Assembly: GCA_017849615.1 (NCBI GenBank)
Contig: JAFIGS010000003.1
Location: 124,001-188,000, forward strand
Direction: 5' to 3'
Length of the DNA stretch: 64,000 nucleotides
Source of the DNA: Pseudolabrys sp.
Lineage (GTDB): Bacteria; Pseudomonadota; Alphaproteobacteria; Rhizobiales; Xanthobacteraceae
This document shows positions 17,314 to 27,300 of the stretch, piece after piece. Under the pieces are notes generated by a model, which was given only the letters and a program-made list of their open reading frames with translations, had not been told where the DNA came from and made no database searches. The first letter of the stretch is position 1, and each line of letters opens with the position of its first letter. The position numbers were made by a program, and so were the translations under genes.

Positions 17314-17838
17314 CTACTCGGCCATGGTCAGCGGAATGGCGCCGAGAAAATCGCGCTTGGCGAGATCGGTGCCGAAATTGCGCGCGATCGCATAAGCCGC
17401 GGTGAGGTGGAAGAAGAAGTTCGGCAGCACGAAGTGATTGAGATAATCGGCGCCCTTCATCTTCGCCTTCTTCGGCCCGAGCGGAAACACGATCTCGCGC
17501 GCGGATGACGCGTCGATGGCCGCGGCATCCAGCGACTTGATATGCGCCAGCGTGCGCGCAATGCGCTCCTTGAGCTGCTCGACCGTGGTCTCGGTGTCCT
17601 CGAACTTCGGCGGATCGATGCCGGCAAGACGGGACGCGCCGTTCTTGGCCTGGTCGCAGGCTGTTTGCACCTGGCGCGTGAGCGCGAACATGTCGGGCGC
17701 CAACCGCCAGCCAAGCAGCACGGATGGATCGATCTTCCTGGCCGCGGCATGAGCGGCGGCCTTGTCGAGCACGCCGGACAAGGCGGCAAGTTCGGTCGTG
17801 CAGATCGGCAACAGGTTTTGCGACATCGAGTAGGACAT
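17314..17838 (-). CDS. DUF1993 family protein
   Basis: A 174-residue cytoplasmic protein of the DUF1993 family, helical and related in fold to DinB-like proteins. Recognisable parts are the N-terminal LSGVLDKAAAHA, the RLAPDMFALTRQVQTACD block at about 44-61 and the C-terminal LPNFFFHLTAAYAIARNFG segment, which carries the conserved His. Function is not established for the family. The ATG at 17838 is preferred over upstream in-frame starts because conserved sequence begins there and the upstream residues are basic and low in similarity to any fold. Confidence 0.85.
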   Translation of the reverse strand: MSYSMSQNLLPICTTELAALSGVLDKAAAHAAARKIDPSVLLGWRLAPDMFALTRQVQTACDQAKNGASRLAGIDPPKFEDTETTVEQLKERIARTLAHIKSLDAAAIDASSAREIVFPLGPKKAKMKGADYLNHFVLPNFFFHLTAAYAIARNFGTDLAKRDFLGAIPLTMAE

Positions 17839-18079
17839 GGGGGCTTCCCGGCTTTGAGGCATCGATGCACAGGTTCTAGCAAGAGTCGTCGCCGGGCGGC
17901 GCCGGCAGCTTTGAAATCTTCTAAAATATTGATTTGAATAGCTAAAATATGCGTAGCCACACCGATTTTCCGTTGCACCTCTCAATTGCTCCTATAGGGT
18001 CGCGCCGACCGGCGGCGTAAGATGGCAATCCATGGGACGCCTGACACATCATCCCTGCCTCCGGCATGGACACGACACG

Positions 18080-19024
18080 ATGAGATTTCCGAACCGGACG
18101 CAGCCGGGCTCTTTTGGGCGCGCATGGTATAGGCGCAACTGGCCCACGGGCGTCCTGCTGGCCGCCCTGATCATCGCCATGCCGATTGGGTCACGGGCCC
18201 AGACGGTGGCGCCGCCGCCCGAAACGCGGACCGCCCCGGCGCCGCAGCCCGTGCCGCCGGCCATCCCGTTCGCGACGCCTTCCCTCGCCGCCGCTCCGGC
18301 CGTCACCCTGCCCCGCGACCTGTCGCCTTGGGGAATGTTCATGGCCGCCGACATCGTCGTGAAGGCGGTGATGCTCGGCCTCGTCTTCGCTTCGGTCGTC
18401 ACCTGGACGGTCTGGCTCGCCAAGCTCCTGGAGCTGTTGCTGGCCAGCGGCAGGCTGCGCCGCGGCATCGCCGCGCTGGCCGCAGCCCGGACCTGGGACA
18501 ATGCCACCGCCGCCTTCCCGGACAATGATAGCGGCGTTGCCCGGCTGGTCCGTGAGGCCGACGCCGAAATCAGGCTGTCGGCCGAGGCGGTCGCGCCGCA
18601 CCCCCTGTCGCCCGAGGGTGTCAAGGAACGCATCGCCTCGCGCTTCGAGCGCACCGAGGCTGCCGCCGGGCGCGCCATGGTGCGCGGCACCAGCATTCTC
18701 GCGACCATTGGCGCCACCGCCCCCTTCGTGGGCCTGTTCGGCACCGTGTGGGGCATCATGAACTCCTTCATCGGCATCTCGAAGGCGCAAACCACCAACC
18801 TCGCCGTGGTCGCGCCCGGCATCGCCGAGGCGCTGCTCGCCACCGCGCTCGGCCTCGTCGCCGCCATACCCGCCGTGATGATGTACAACTTCTTCTCGCG
18901 CTGGATCGCCGGCTATCGCGCGCTCAACGCCGATGCCTCGGCGTCGATCATGCGTCTCGTCAGCCGCGAGATCGAACGCGGCGCCTTCGAGCGCCGCCCG
19001 CGCGGCGTCGCGGCCGCGGAGTAA
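18080..19024 (+). CDS. exbB: TonB-system energiser ExbB
   Basis: ExbB is the MotA/TolQ/ExbB proton-channel subunit that powers TonB. The roughly 314-residue product has an N-terminal signal-like segment (VLLAALIIAMPIGSRAQ), a Pro/Ala-rich linker and then three membrane helices near residues 95-120, 210-235 and 250-275. ATIGATAPFVGLFGTVWGIM and LLATALGLVAAIPAVMMYN are the classic channel motifs. The periplasmic N-terminal extension is characteristic of alphaproteobacterial ExbB. The start could also be 18032; 18080 is chosen because the signal peptide follows directly. It heads exbB-exbD-tonB. Confidence 0.95.
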   Translation: MRFPNRTQPGSFGRAWYRRNWPTGVLLAALIIAMPIGSRAQTVAPPPETRTAPAPQPVPPAIPFATPSLAAAPAVTLPRDLSPWGMFMAADIVVKAVMLGLVFASVVTWTVWLAKLLELLLASGRLRRGIAALAAARTWDNATAAFPDNDSGVARLVREADAEIRLSAEAVAPHPLSPEGVKERIASRFERTEAAAGRAMVRGTSILATIGATAPFVGLFGTVWGIMNSFIGISKAQTTNLAVVAPGIAEALLATALGLVAAIPAVMMYNFFSRWIAGYRALNADASASIMRLVSREIERGAFERRPRGVAAAE

Positions 19025-19031
19025 AACCAAT

Positions 19032-19460
19032 ATGGCGGTGCGCCTCGACCACGGCGAAGAAGGCTGGACCGAGATCAGCGAGATCAACGTCACGCCGTTC
19101 ATCGACGTCATCCTGGTGCTCCTCATCATCTTCATGATCGCGGCGCCGCTGGCGACGGTCGATGTCTCGGTCGATCTGCCCGCCGCCAACGCCGAGAAGG
19201 CACAGCGTCCCGACAAGCCGCTGTTCCTGACGCTCAGGCAGGATTTGTCGCTTGCGCTCGGCAACGACGACGTGCCGCGCGCCGCGCTCGCTTCCGCGCT
19301 CGATCGCGCCACCGCGGGCGACAAGCAGCAGCGCGTATTCCTGCGCGCCGACAAGACGGTGGCCTATGGCGAACTGATGATCGTCATGAACGACCTGCGC
19401 AGCGCCGGCTATCTGCACATCGCGCTGGTCGGGCTCGAAGCCGCGCCGGTGACGCCATGA
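19032..19460 (+). CDS. exbD: TonB-system protein ExbD
   Basis: ExbD is the second proton-channel subunit. The 142-residue protein has the single helix INVTPFIDVILVLLIIFMI (about 18-36) with the essential Asp (FIDV), and a periplasmic domain ending in the VFLRADKTVAYGELMIVMNDLRSAGY block that binds TonB and peptidoglycan. It starts 7 bases after exbB stops, and its TGA overlaps the tonB ATG (ATGA). Confidence 0.96.
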   Translation: MAVRLDHGEEGWTEISEINVTPFIDVILVLLIIFMIAAPLATVDVSVDLPAANAEKAQRPDKPLFLTLRQDLSLALGNDDVPRAALASALDRATAGDKQQRVFLRADKTVAYGELMIVMNDLRSAGYLHIALVGLEAAPVTP

Positions 19461-20302
19461 TTCGCCGCCTGCCCGCGACGGCGCGCTGGAGCACCTGCTT
19501 CGTCGCAGCGCTCGGCGTCCACGTCGCCGGAGCCGCCGTTCTGCTGACGCATTGGCAACCTGACTCCGATCAGGTCGCCAACGCTCCCGTCATCATGATC
19601 GATATGGCGCCGATCGCGGCGGCGCCGGAAACCACCCCAACCGACATGCCGCCCGACACCGTCGCGCGCCAATTCCAGGCCGGCGAGCAGACGCCCGACA
19701 AGCCGGAAGAAGAGGTCGTCGAGAAGCCGCAGCCGCCCGAACCGGAAAAGCAGGTCGAGATCGCCAAAGCCGAGGCGGAGCCAGAACCGGAGAAGAAGCC
19801 GGAGATCGAGCCCGAGCCGGCGAAAGCCGAGATAGCGATGCTGCCCCCGCCGCGGCCGGTCGAAAAGGCCGAGGACAAGAAGGAAGAAAAGAAGAAGGAG
19901 GAACGGAAAAAGCCGCGCCCCCGTCAGGCCAGCCTTGCCGCCGCGCCCAGTGCCGCCGACCAGGTGGCGCCGCGCGCTGCCGCTCCCAATGCAGGCGCCG
20001 CCCGCGACTCCACCGCCCTGCCGAACTGGACGTCGCGCGTCATCTCGCGCCTCGAGCGTTACAAGCGCTATCCGTCGGAAGCACAATCGCGCGGCGACCG
20101 CGGCGTGGTCCGCCTGGCTTTCAACGTCGACCGCAGCGGCGGCGTACATAACGCCCGCGTCGTCGGCTCGTCCGGATCGAACATCCTCGATCGCGAAACG
20201 CTTGCCATGATCGAGCGAGCATCTCCCTTGCCGCCGCCACCCGAGGAAGTGAGGGGCAGCTACATCCCCGTGGTCGTGCCGATCGCCTACTCGATCCGCT
20301 GA
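19457..20302 (+). CDS. tonB: TonB energy-transducing protein
   Basis: TonB spans the periplasm to carry energy to outer-membrane receptors. The 281-residue protein has one N-terminal helix (FVAALGVHVAGAAVLLTHW, about 16-34), a long Pro/Glu/Lys-rich rod (about 70-160) and the C-terminal TonB domain with RYKRYPSEAQSRGDRGVVRLAF and the final VVVPIAYSIR. It is the third gene of the exbBD-tonB set. No TonB-dependent receptor is in the window, so the substrate (iron siderophore, haem, nickel, other) cannot be told. Confidence 0.94.
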   Translation: MIRRLPATARWSTCFVAALGVHVAGAAVLLTHWQPDSDQVANAPVIMIDMAPIAAAPETTPTDMPPDTVARQFQAGEQTPDKPEEEVVEKPQPPEPEKQVEIAKAEAEPEPEKKPEIEPEPAKAEIAMLPPPRPVEKAEDKKEEKKKEERKKPRPRQASLAAAPSAADQVAPRAAAPNAGAARDSTALPNWTSRVISRLERYKRYPSEAQSRGDRGVVRLAFNVDRSGGVHNARVVGSSGSNILDRETLAMIERASPLPPPPEEVRGSYIPVVVPIAYSIR

Positions 20303-20530
20303 CACGACTGTTTATTCCATACGCGATAAAACACCGGATGTGTCGCAAAACGACGCAACTCGCCGCCTGAATTAACCACATCCGCAAAGGTTCAGGAACA
20401 AAGCGACGCAAATCCTTGCAGTCGTCGCAGGGTATGGGAATTGTTTATGCGGGATGACGATGCACGCTGATGTGCAGTCCCGCGACACAAAGGAAACCCG
20501 GTAGCCAATAATCCGGCAACGAGTCCGCCC

Positions 20531-21130
20531 ATGAAACGGTCGATAGCAGCAAGTGTGATTTGCAGTCTGGTCGTCAGCTTTGCGTCGGCGTCTTTCGCCT
20601 CCACAGCCAAACGTAACGACCGCTTTGCCAACACCGAACCTCTCGAGACCATGTCGCGCAGCCGCGCCGAAGCCGCCGATCAGGCGGCCCAGGTGCCAGG
20701 TGGCGCCAGCCTGCTGCTGGAAGCTTTGCGCTACCGCGGCGCCAACGCCAAGCAGCTCGGACTGCCTGCGCAGTTGTGGTGCGCGGACTTCATGAACTTC
20801 GTCATCAAGAAGGCCGGCGGCAACAAGGGCACTCAGTCGCGAGCCGCGCGTTCTTTCCTCGAATTCGGCAAGAAGCTGGACGGCCCGCGCGTCGGCGCCA
20901 TCGCCATTCTCAAGCGCGGCGGCCCGCAGAACGGCCATGTCGGCATCGTCCGCGGCACCGACGGCCAGGGCAACCCGATCCTGATCTCCGGAAACAGCGG
21001 CAACCTGGTTCGGCAGTCGTCCTATCCGAAGGAAAAGGTCCTCGGCTACGTCATGCCGCCGGACTACGTGTTGCGGGAAATCGCCAGCGCGGCCCGCGCC
21101 CAGGCGATAAAGCAACAGCAGATGCAATAG
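20531..21130 (+). CDS. Secreted amidase-like protein (TIGR02594 / CHAP-like)
   Basis: A 199-residue exported protein. A signal peptide (MKRS, then SVICSLVVSFASASFAS) leads into a papain-like domain with the Cys of LWCADFMNFVIKKAGG (about 84-98), the His of GHVGIVRG (about 138-145) and an SGNSGN turn. This layout is that of TIGR02594/CHAP-like proteins, usually peptidoglycan amidases or endopeptidases. It lies between tonB and the giant TPR gene. The 228-base gap before it contains no gene. A terminator follows, so it is likely expressed on its own. Confidence 0.85.
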   Translation: MKRSIAASVICSLVVSFASASFASTAKRNDRFANTEPLETMSRSRAEAADQAAQVPGGASLLLEALRYRGANAKQLGLPAQLWCADFMNFVIKKAGGNKGTQSRAARSFLEFGKKLDGPRVGAIAILKRGGPQNGHVGIVRGTDGQGNPILISGNSGNLVRQSSYPKEKVLGYVMPPDYVLREIASAARAQAIKQQQMQ

Positions 21131-21153
21131 TAACGACGGCAATGCCGCCTATG

Positions 21154-21180
21154 ACGCCGCGCAATCCGCGCGGCGTTTTC
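21154..21180 (+). terminator. Intrinsic terminator after the amidase-like gene
   Basis: ACGCCGCGC (21154-21162) pairs with GCGCGGCGT (21168-21176), followed by TTTTCATTTT. Confidence 0.85.
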
Positions 21181-21258
21181 ATTTTAAAAGCCCGACCGCC
21201 GGGTGCCGGCGTTAGTATTAATCACGCCATGCGCCCTTCTTCGACGCCGTCTTCGCCT

Positions 21259-21278
21259 CGGGATTAATGTTAATCCCG
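21259..21278. promoter_or_regulatory. Perfect palindrome upstream of the giant TPR gene
   Basis: CGGGATTAA-TG-TTAATCCCG is a 20-base perfect palindrome 94 bases before the TPR gene start. Its AT-rich middle and GC ends look like an operator. A further TATTAATC at 21214-21221 may be a half-site. Confidence 0.5.
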
Positions 21279-21372
21279 GCTTGCACGCGCATAAACCGCC
21301 GTCGCACGGCATGATCGCGCGCAGCAAATCCGGATAACTGGTCGCGCGTCACGGAGGATAAAACAAGACGAC

Positions 21373-24300
21373 ATGCTTCGGGGAGCACGCATCGTCTTCA
21401 TTCAGATTACCGTCGCTGGAGCAATCTCCATTGCGGCGACTCCTGCGCATGCGGTCACGCGCGAACAGATCAAACTGTGCGAACATAAGGGCGATGGATC
21501 CGTCGATCAACGCATCGCCGCCTGCGACGCCGTCATCGACGGATCCAGAAACGCCAAGCAGCGCGCCGCGGCCCAGGCCAGCAAGTCAAAACTGGTCAAG
21601 AGCCGCGCGGCGACTCAGCAACGCAAGGCCGAGGAACTCGTCGCCGGTGGCAAGGATAAACGCACGCGAGGCGACGCCGCCGGTGCCGTCCGCGATTTCG
21701 ACGAAGCGATCCGGCTCGACTCCAAAAATCCTGAAGCGTTCTACCAGCGCGCACTGGCGCAGCGCGACCGCGGTGACAGCGAGCGGGCCATCCAGGATCT
21801 GGAGCAGTCGCTCAAGCACGACGCTCGCAATTCCGATGCGCTGAAGAGCCTCAGCCACCTCTATTACGACCGCCGCAAGTTCGACGCTTCCATCGGTGCG
21901 CTGGACGCCGCCATCAAGCTCAACGCCAACGACAGTATCGCCTATTACAATCGTGGCATGGCATACCGCGCCAAGGGCGAGCCCGACCGCGCCATCGTCG
22001 ATTACGACCGCGCCATCAAGCTCAACGGCAGCGACGCCGTGGCGTTTCACAGCCGCGGCCTCGCCTATCGCGACATCCGCGACTACGAGCGCGCCATTCA
22101 GGATTTTGACCAGGCGCTCAAGCTGAAGCCCGATTTCATTCTGGCGCTCAACGACCGCGGCATCGCCTATTCGGCCAAGAGCCAGGTCGAGCGGGCGATC
22201 CAGGACTTCGACCAGGCCATCCTGCTCGATCCGCGCGATGCCTTCGCCTACAACAACCGTGGTCTCGCCTATCGCGGCCGGGGAGAGGTCGAACGGGCCA
22301 TCAAGGACTATGATCAAGCGGTTTTGCTCAACCCGAACTACGTCCTCGCCTTCTACAACCGCGGCAATGCCTTCTACGACAAGGGCGACTACGACCGCGC
22401 CATTCGCAATTACGATCAGGCGATCCGCCTCGATGCCGAGTACGCGTTGGCCTATTACGACCGTGGCGTTTCCTATTTCGCCAAGCGGGACTACGATCGC
22501 GCGCTGAGCGATCTGTCGCAGGCGGTCAAGCTCGATCCGAAAGACTCCCTGTCCTACTATAATCGCGGCGTGGTCTATATCGCGCGCGGCGAATACGATG
22601 CCGCCGTCGCCGATTTCGACCGTTCGATCCGAATCGATCCGAGGAATACCCGGGCCTTCTACAACCGCGGCCTGGCGCTGAAGGCCAAAGGCAGCGACGA
22701 GCGCGCCATCGCCGACTTCACCCAGACGATCCAGCTTGACGGCAAGAACGCGCTCGCCTTCTTCAATCGGGGCCTCGTTCATCGTTCGCGCGGCGACACC
22801 GAGCGCAGCCTCGCCGACTTTGATCAGGCGCTCAAGCTCGATTCAAAGAACGCCCAGGCGTGGTACGAGCGCGGCTTCACCTTATTCGAGAAGCGCGATT
22901 ACGACCGCGCCATTGCGGACTTCAACCAGGCGACCAACATCAAGCCGGACTATACCGCGGCGCTCACACAGCGCGGCCTCGCCTACGGCGCCAAGGGCGA
23001 TGGCGATCGCGCCATTGCCGATTTCGACACCGCGCTGCGCATCGATCCGGCCTATGCGCCGGCGCTGGCCAATCGCGGCGACGCTTTCCAGAAGAAGCGG
23101 CAGTTCGACCGCGCCATTGCCGACTTCAACGAAGCCATCAAGGTCAATCCCGAATATCCGGGGACCTACCTGAACCGTGGCCTGGCGCTGCAGGACAAGG
23201 GCGACTTCAAGGCTGCCGTCGCTGACTTCTCCCAGGCCATCAAGCTCGATCCGAAGAGCGCTGTCGCCTATAACGGCCGCGCCTTCGCCTACCAGCATCT
23301 GAACGAGGACGACCGGGCGTTTCAGGACTACGAGCAGGCGGTCAAGCTCAACCCGAATTTCGGCATCGCCTATTATAACCGCGGCAAGGCCAGCTACGAC
23401 CGCCGAGACTACGACCGCGCCGTCGCCGATCTGTCACAGGCGGTGAAACTGGAGCCGCGCGATCCGGTCGTCGCCCACGCCCGCGGCCTCGCCTATCGCG
23501 AACGGCGCGATTTTGACCGTGCCATCGCCGATTTCGATCAGGCGCTGCGGCTCGACCCGAAATTCACCGCGGCCTACGTCGATCGCGGCAATGCCTATCA
23601 GGGCAAGGGCGAGTACGAGCGCGCCACCAGCAACTACGATCTTGCTATCAAGCTCGACCCCAAATACGGCGCCGCCTTCACCGAGCGCGGCAACACCTAC
23701 GCCCTGCGTGGGAACGTCGATCGCGCGCTGCAGGACTATGAGCAGGCCATCAAGTTCAACCCGAACTATGCCGGCGTCTTCACCAGCCGCGCCCAGCTCT
23801 GGCAGCGCAAGGGCGACCTCGGCAAGGCGCTCGCCGACCTCGATCAGGCGATCAAGATCGACCCCGGCTTCGCGCTGGCGCTGGCAAGCCGCGGCGCCAT
23901 TCATCAGAGCCGCGGCGATCTCGACCGCGCCATCGCCGACTTTGACCGCGCCATCGCCGCCGATCCACACTCCGACTTCGCCTATAATAGCCGCGGCCTG
24001 GCCTACAAGGCCAAGGGCCAGACCGAGCGCGCGCTCAAGGACTTCGACCAAGCCGTCACCATCAATTCAGGCTTTGCCGCCGCGCTGCTCAACCGCGGCG
24101 AGACGCTTCAGGCCGGCGGCTTTCATGAACGGGCCATCCGCGACCTCGATCAGGTGATCAAGCTCAATCCGGGCAACGCGCAGGCCTATCTGGCGCGCGG
24201 CCTCGCCTATGCCGGCAAGCCGGATCACGACCGCGCCATCGCCGATCTCAGCCAGGCCATCAAGCTCGATGGCTCATTGGCCGCCGCCTACAATGGGCGC

Positions 24301-27300
24301 GGCATCGCCTGGCGCGCGCGCGGCGAGCGCGACAAGGCCATCGCCGACTTCAGCCAGGCGGCCAAGATCGATCCGAACTTTGCCATGGCCTTCTCGAACC
24401 GCGCCACGGCCTATTACGACAAGCGCGACTACGAGCGCGCCATCGGCGACCTGGCGCAGGCGATCAAGCTCAACCCCAACGCTGTGCGCTCCTATTACGA
24501 CCGCGGCATCGCCTACGGCGCCAAGGGCGACACCGACCGCGCCATCGCCGATTTCGACGCGGCCCTCAAGCTTGACCCGAAGAACGCCGTCGCCTTCAAC
24601 AATCGCGGCGTCGCCTTCCGTAGTAAGGGCGACGCGGAGCGCGCCCTCGCCGACTTCGCCGAAGCGATCAAGCTTAACGACGCCTATGCCGCGGCCTATT
24701 ACAACCGCGCCAACGCCTACGCCGACAAGGGTGACCCCGAACGGGCCTTCGCCGATTTCGAGCGCGCGCTGAAAATCGACGCCAAGGACGCCTATGCGCT
24801 GCACGATCGCGGCCTGGTGCTCTACGAAAAGCGTGACTTCGAGCGCGCCATCGCCGATTTCGAGGCGGCGACGCGCCTGGCGTCCGGCTATTCGGTCGCC
24901 GCGAACCCGCGCGCCGGCAACATTCGCGGCCAGCGCGGCTATGACCGGGATGTAGAGGAGACCGAGACCCGGCTGCAGGTCAGCCCGCTTTTCGCGCTGG
25001 CCTATAACGACCGTGGCATCGCGCAGGCGGGGAGGAAGGATCTCGACCGCGCCATCGCCGATTTCGATCGCGCCATCCGGATCAATCCGAATTTCTCGGC
25101 GGCCTACTACAACCGCGGCAACGCCTTCTATCAGAAGGGCGACGTCGACAAGGCGATCGCCAATTACGATGCCGCGCTCAAGCTCAATCCGAAGGACGCG
25201 ATCGCCTGGTTCGACCGCGGCGTCGCCCATTACGAGCGCGAATCGCTCGACCGCGCCATTGCCGATTTCGAGCAGACGGCGAAGCTCGATCCGAGGAACG
25301 CGCAGGCGTTCTACAATCTCGGCATCGCGTTCCAGGAAAAGCACGATTTCGAACGCGCCATCCAGAACTACAATCAGGCGCTGGCCGTCGACGGCCGGCT
25401 CGCCGCCGCCTATTCGGCGCGCGGCTATGCGCTGGCGAGCAAGGGCGACTTCGACAAGGCGCTGGCCGACCTGACGCAGGCGGCGCGGCTGGGCGCCAGC
25501 GCGTCCGCCTATAACGATCGCGGCATCGTCTACGGCATCAAAGGCGAGACCGGTCGTGCCATCGCCGATTTCGACCAGGCTATCGCGCTCGATCCGAAGT
25601 ATGCGCCGCTCTACAACAACCGCGCCATCGTTCACGCCGCCACCGGCCAGCTCGACAAGGCCATCGCCGATTACGACCAGGCCGTAAAGCTCAACGCCAC
25701 TTATGCCGCCGCCTTCTACAACCGCGGCAACGCCAAATACGACAAGGGCGACCATACCGGCGCCGCCGCCGACTACGCCAGCGCGCTGAAGCTTGCGCCC
25801 GCGGACGCCGCCACGCTCAACAACCGCGGCAACGCCTTCGCCAATGTCCGCGACTTCGACCGCGCCATCGCCGACCTGTCGCAGGCGATCAAGGTCAGTC
25901 CGGGCTATGCGCAGGGCTACAACGACCGCGGTGTCGCCTATGGCGCGCGCGGCGACGTCGACCGGGCGCTGGCCGATTTCGAGCAGGCGGTGAAGCTCGA
26001 CGCCGGCAACAGCTTCGCCTTCTACAATCGCGGCCTCGCCCAGCGCGACAAGAACCAGATCGACCAGGCCATCGCCAGCTTCGAGCAGGCCATCAAGCTC
26101 AATCCGGCCTACGCGGTGGCCTACTACAACCGCGGCAATGCCTACGAGTACAAGCGCGACTTTCCGCGCGCCATTGCCGACTTCGACGCCGCCATCAAGC
26201 TCCGGCCGGATTACGCGCTGGCCTATTACGACCGCGGCCTGTCCTACGGCGCCATGGGCGACGCCGACCGTGCCATCACCGATCTCACCGAGGCGATCAA
26301 GTACGACCGCGGCAATGCGCTGGCCTTCTACAACCGCGGCATCGCCTACCGCATCAGGAGTGACCTCGACCGCGCCGTGTCCGATTTCGGCGAGGCCATC
26401 AAGCTCGACGGCAAGTTCGCGCTGGCTTACGCGCAGCGCGGCGTCGTCATGTACGCGCGCGGCGACCTCGACCGCGCCATCGCCGACTTCTCGGAGGCGC
26501 TGCGCTACGACGCCAGCGCCGCCGATGTCCATTACCGGCGCGCCGTCGCCTTCCGCGACAAGCGGGATTTCGACCGTGCGGTGGCCGACTTCAGCCAGGC
26601 CATCCGCATCGAGCCGAAGGGCGCGCTCGCCTATCAGAGCCGAGGCCGCGCCTACCGCCTGAAGGGCGACATCGAGCGCGCCGTGGCCGATTTCGACCAG
26701 GCGGTGAAGCTCGACGGCCGGTCCTCCGCCGCCCTCACGGATCGCGGTACGACGCGTGGCCTGCGCGGCGAGTTCGACGCCGCCATCGCCGACTTCGACG
26801 CCGCGCTCAAGCTCAATGCCGACAATGCGGTCGCCTACAACAACCGCGGCTTCGCTCTGCGCCACAAGGGTGACAACGACCGTGCCATTGCCGATTTCAG
26901 CGAGGCCATCAAGCGCGACGCCAACTATGCGCTCGCCTACGTCAACCGCGCCGGCGTCTTCGCCGACAAGCGCGACTACGACCGCGCCATCGCCGATTAC
27001 GATGCCGCGGTCAAGCTGAACGCCGGTTCGGTCGACGCCTATAACGGTCGCGGCCTCGCCTATGACAGCAAGGGTAATTTCGAAGAAGCGATCGCGAACT
27101 TCTCGCAGGCCATCAAGCTGGAGCCGAAGAATGCACGCGCGCTGAATAACCGCGGCTTCGCCTACCGCAACAAGCGCGACATGGAGCGCGCCATCGCCGA
27201 TTACAACGCCGCGCTGGCGATCGATCCGAACTATGCTTTGGCGCTCTACAACCGCGGCTTCGCCTATTACGACACCCGCGACTTCGATCGCTCCAGCCGC

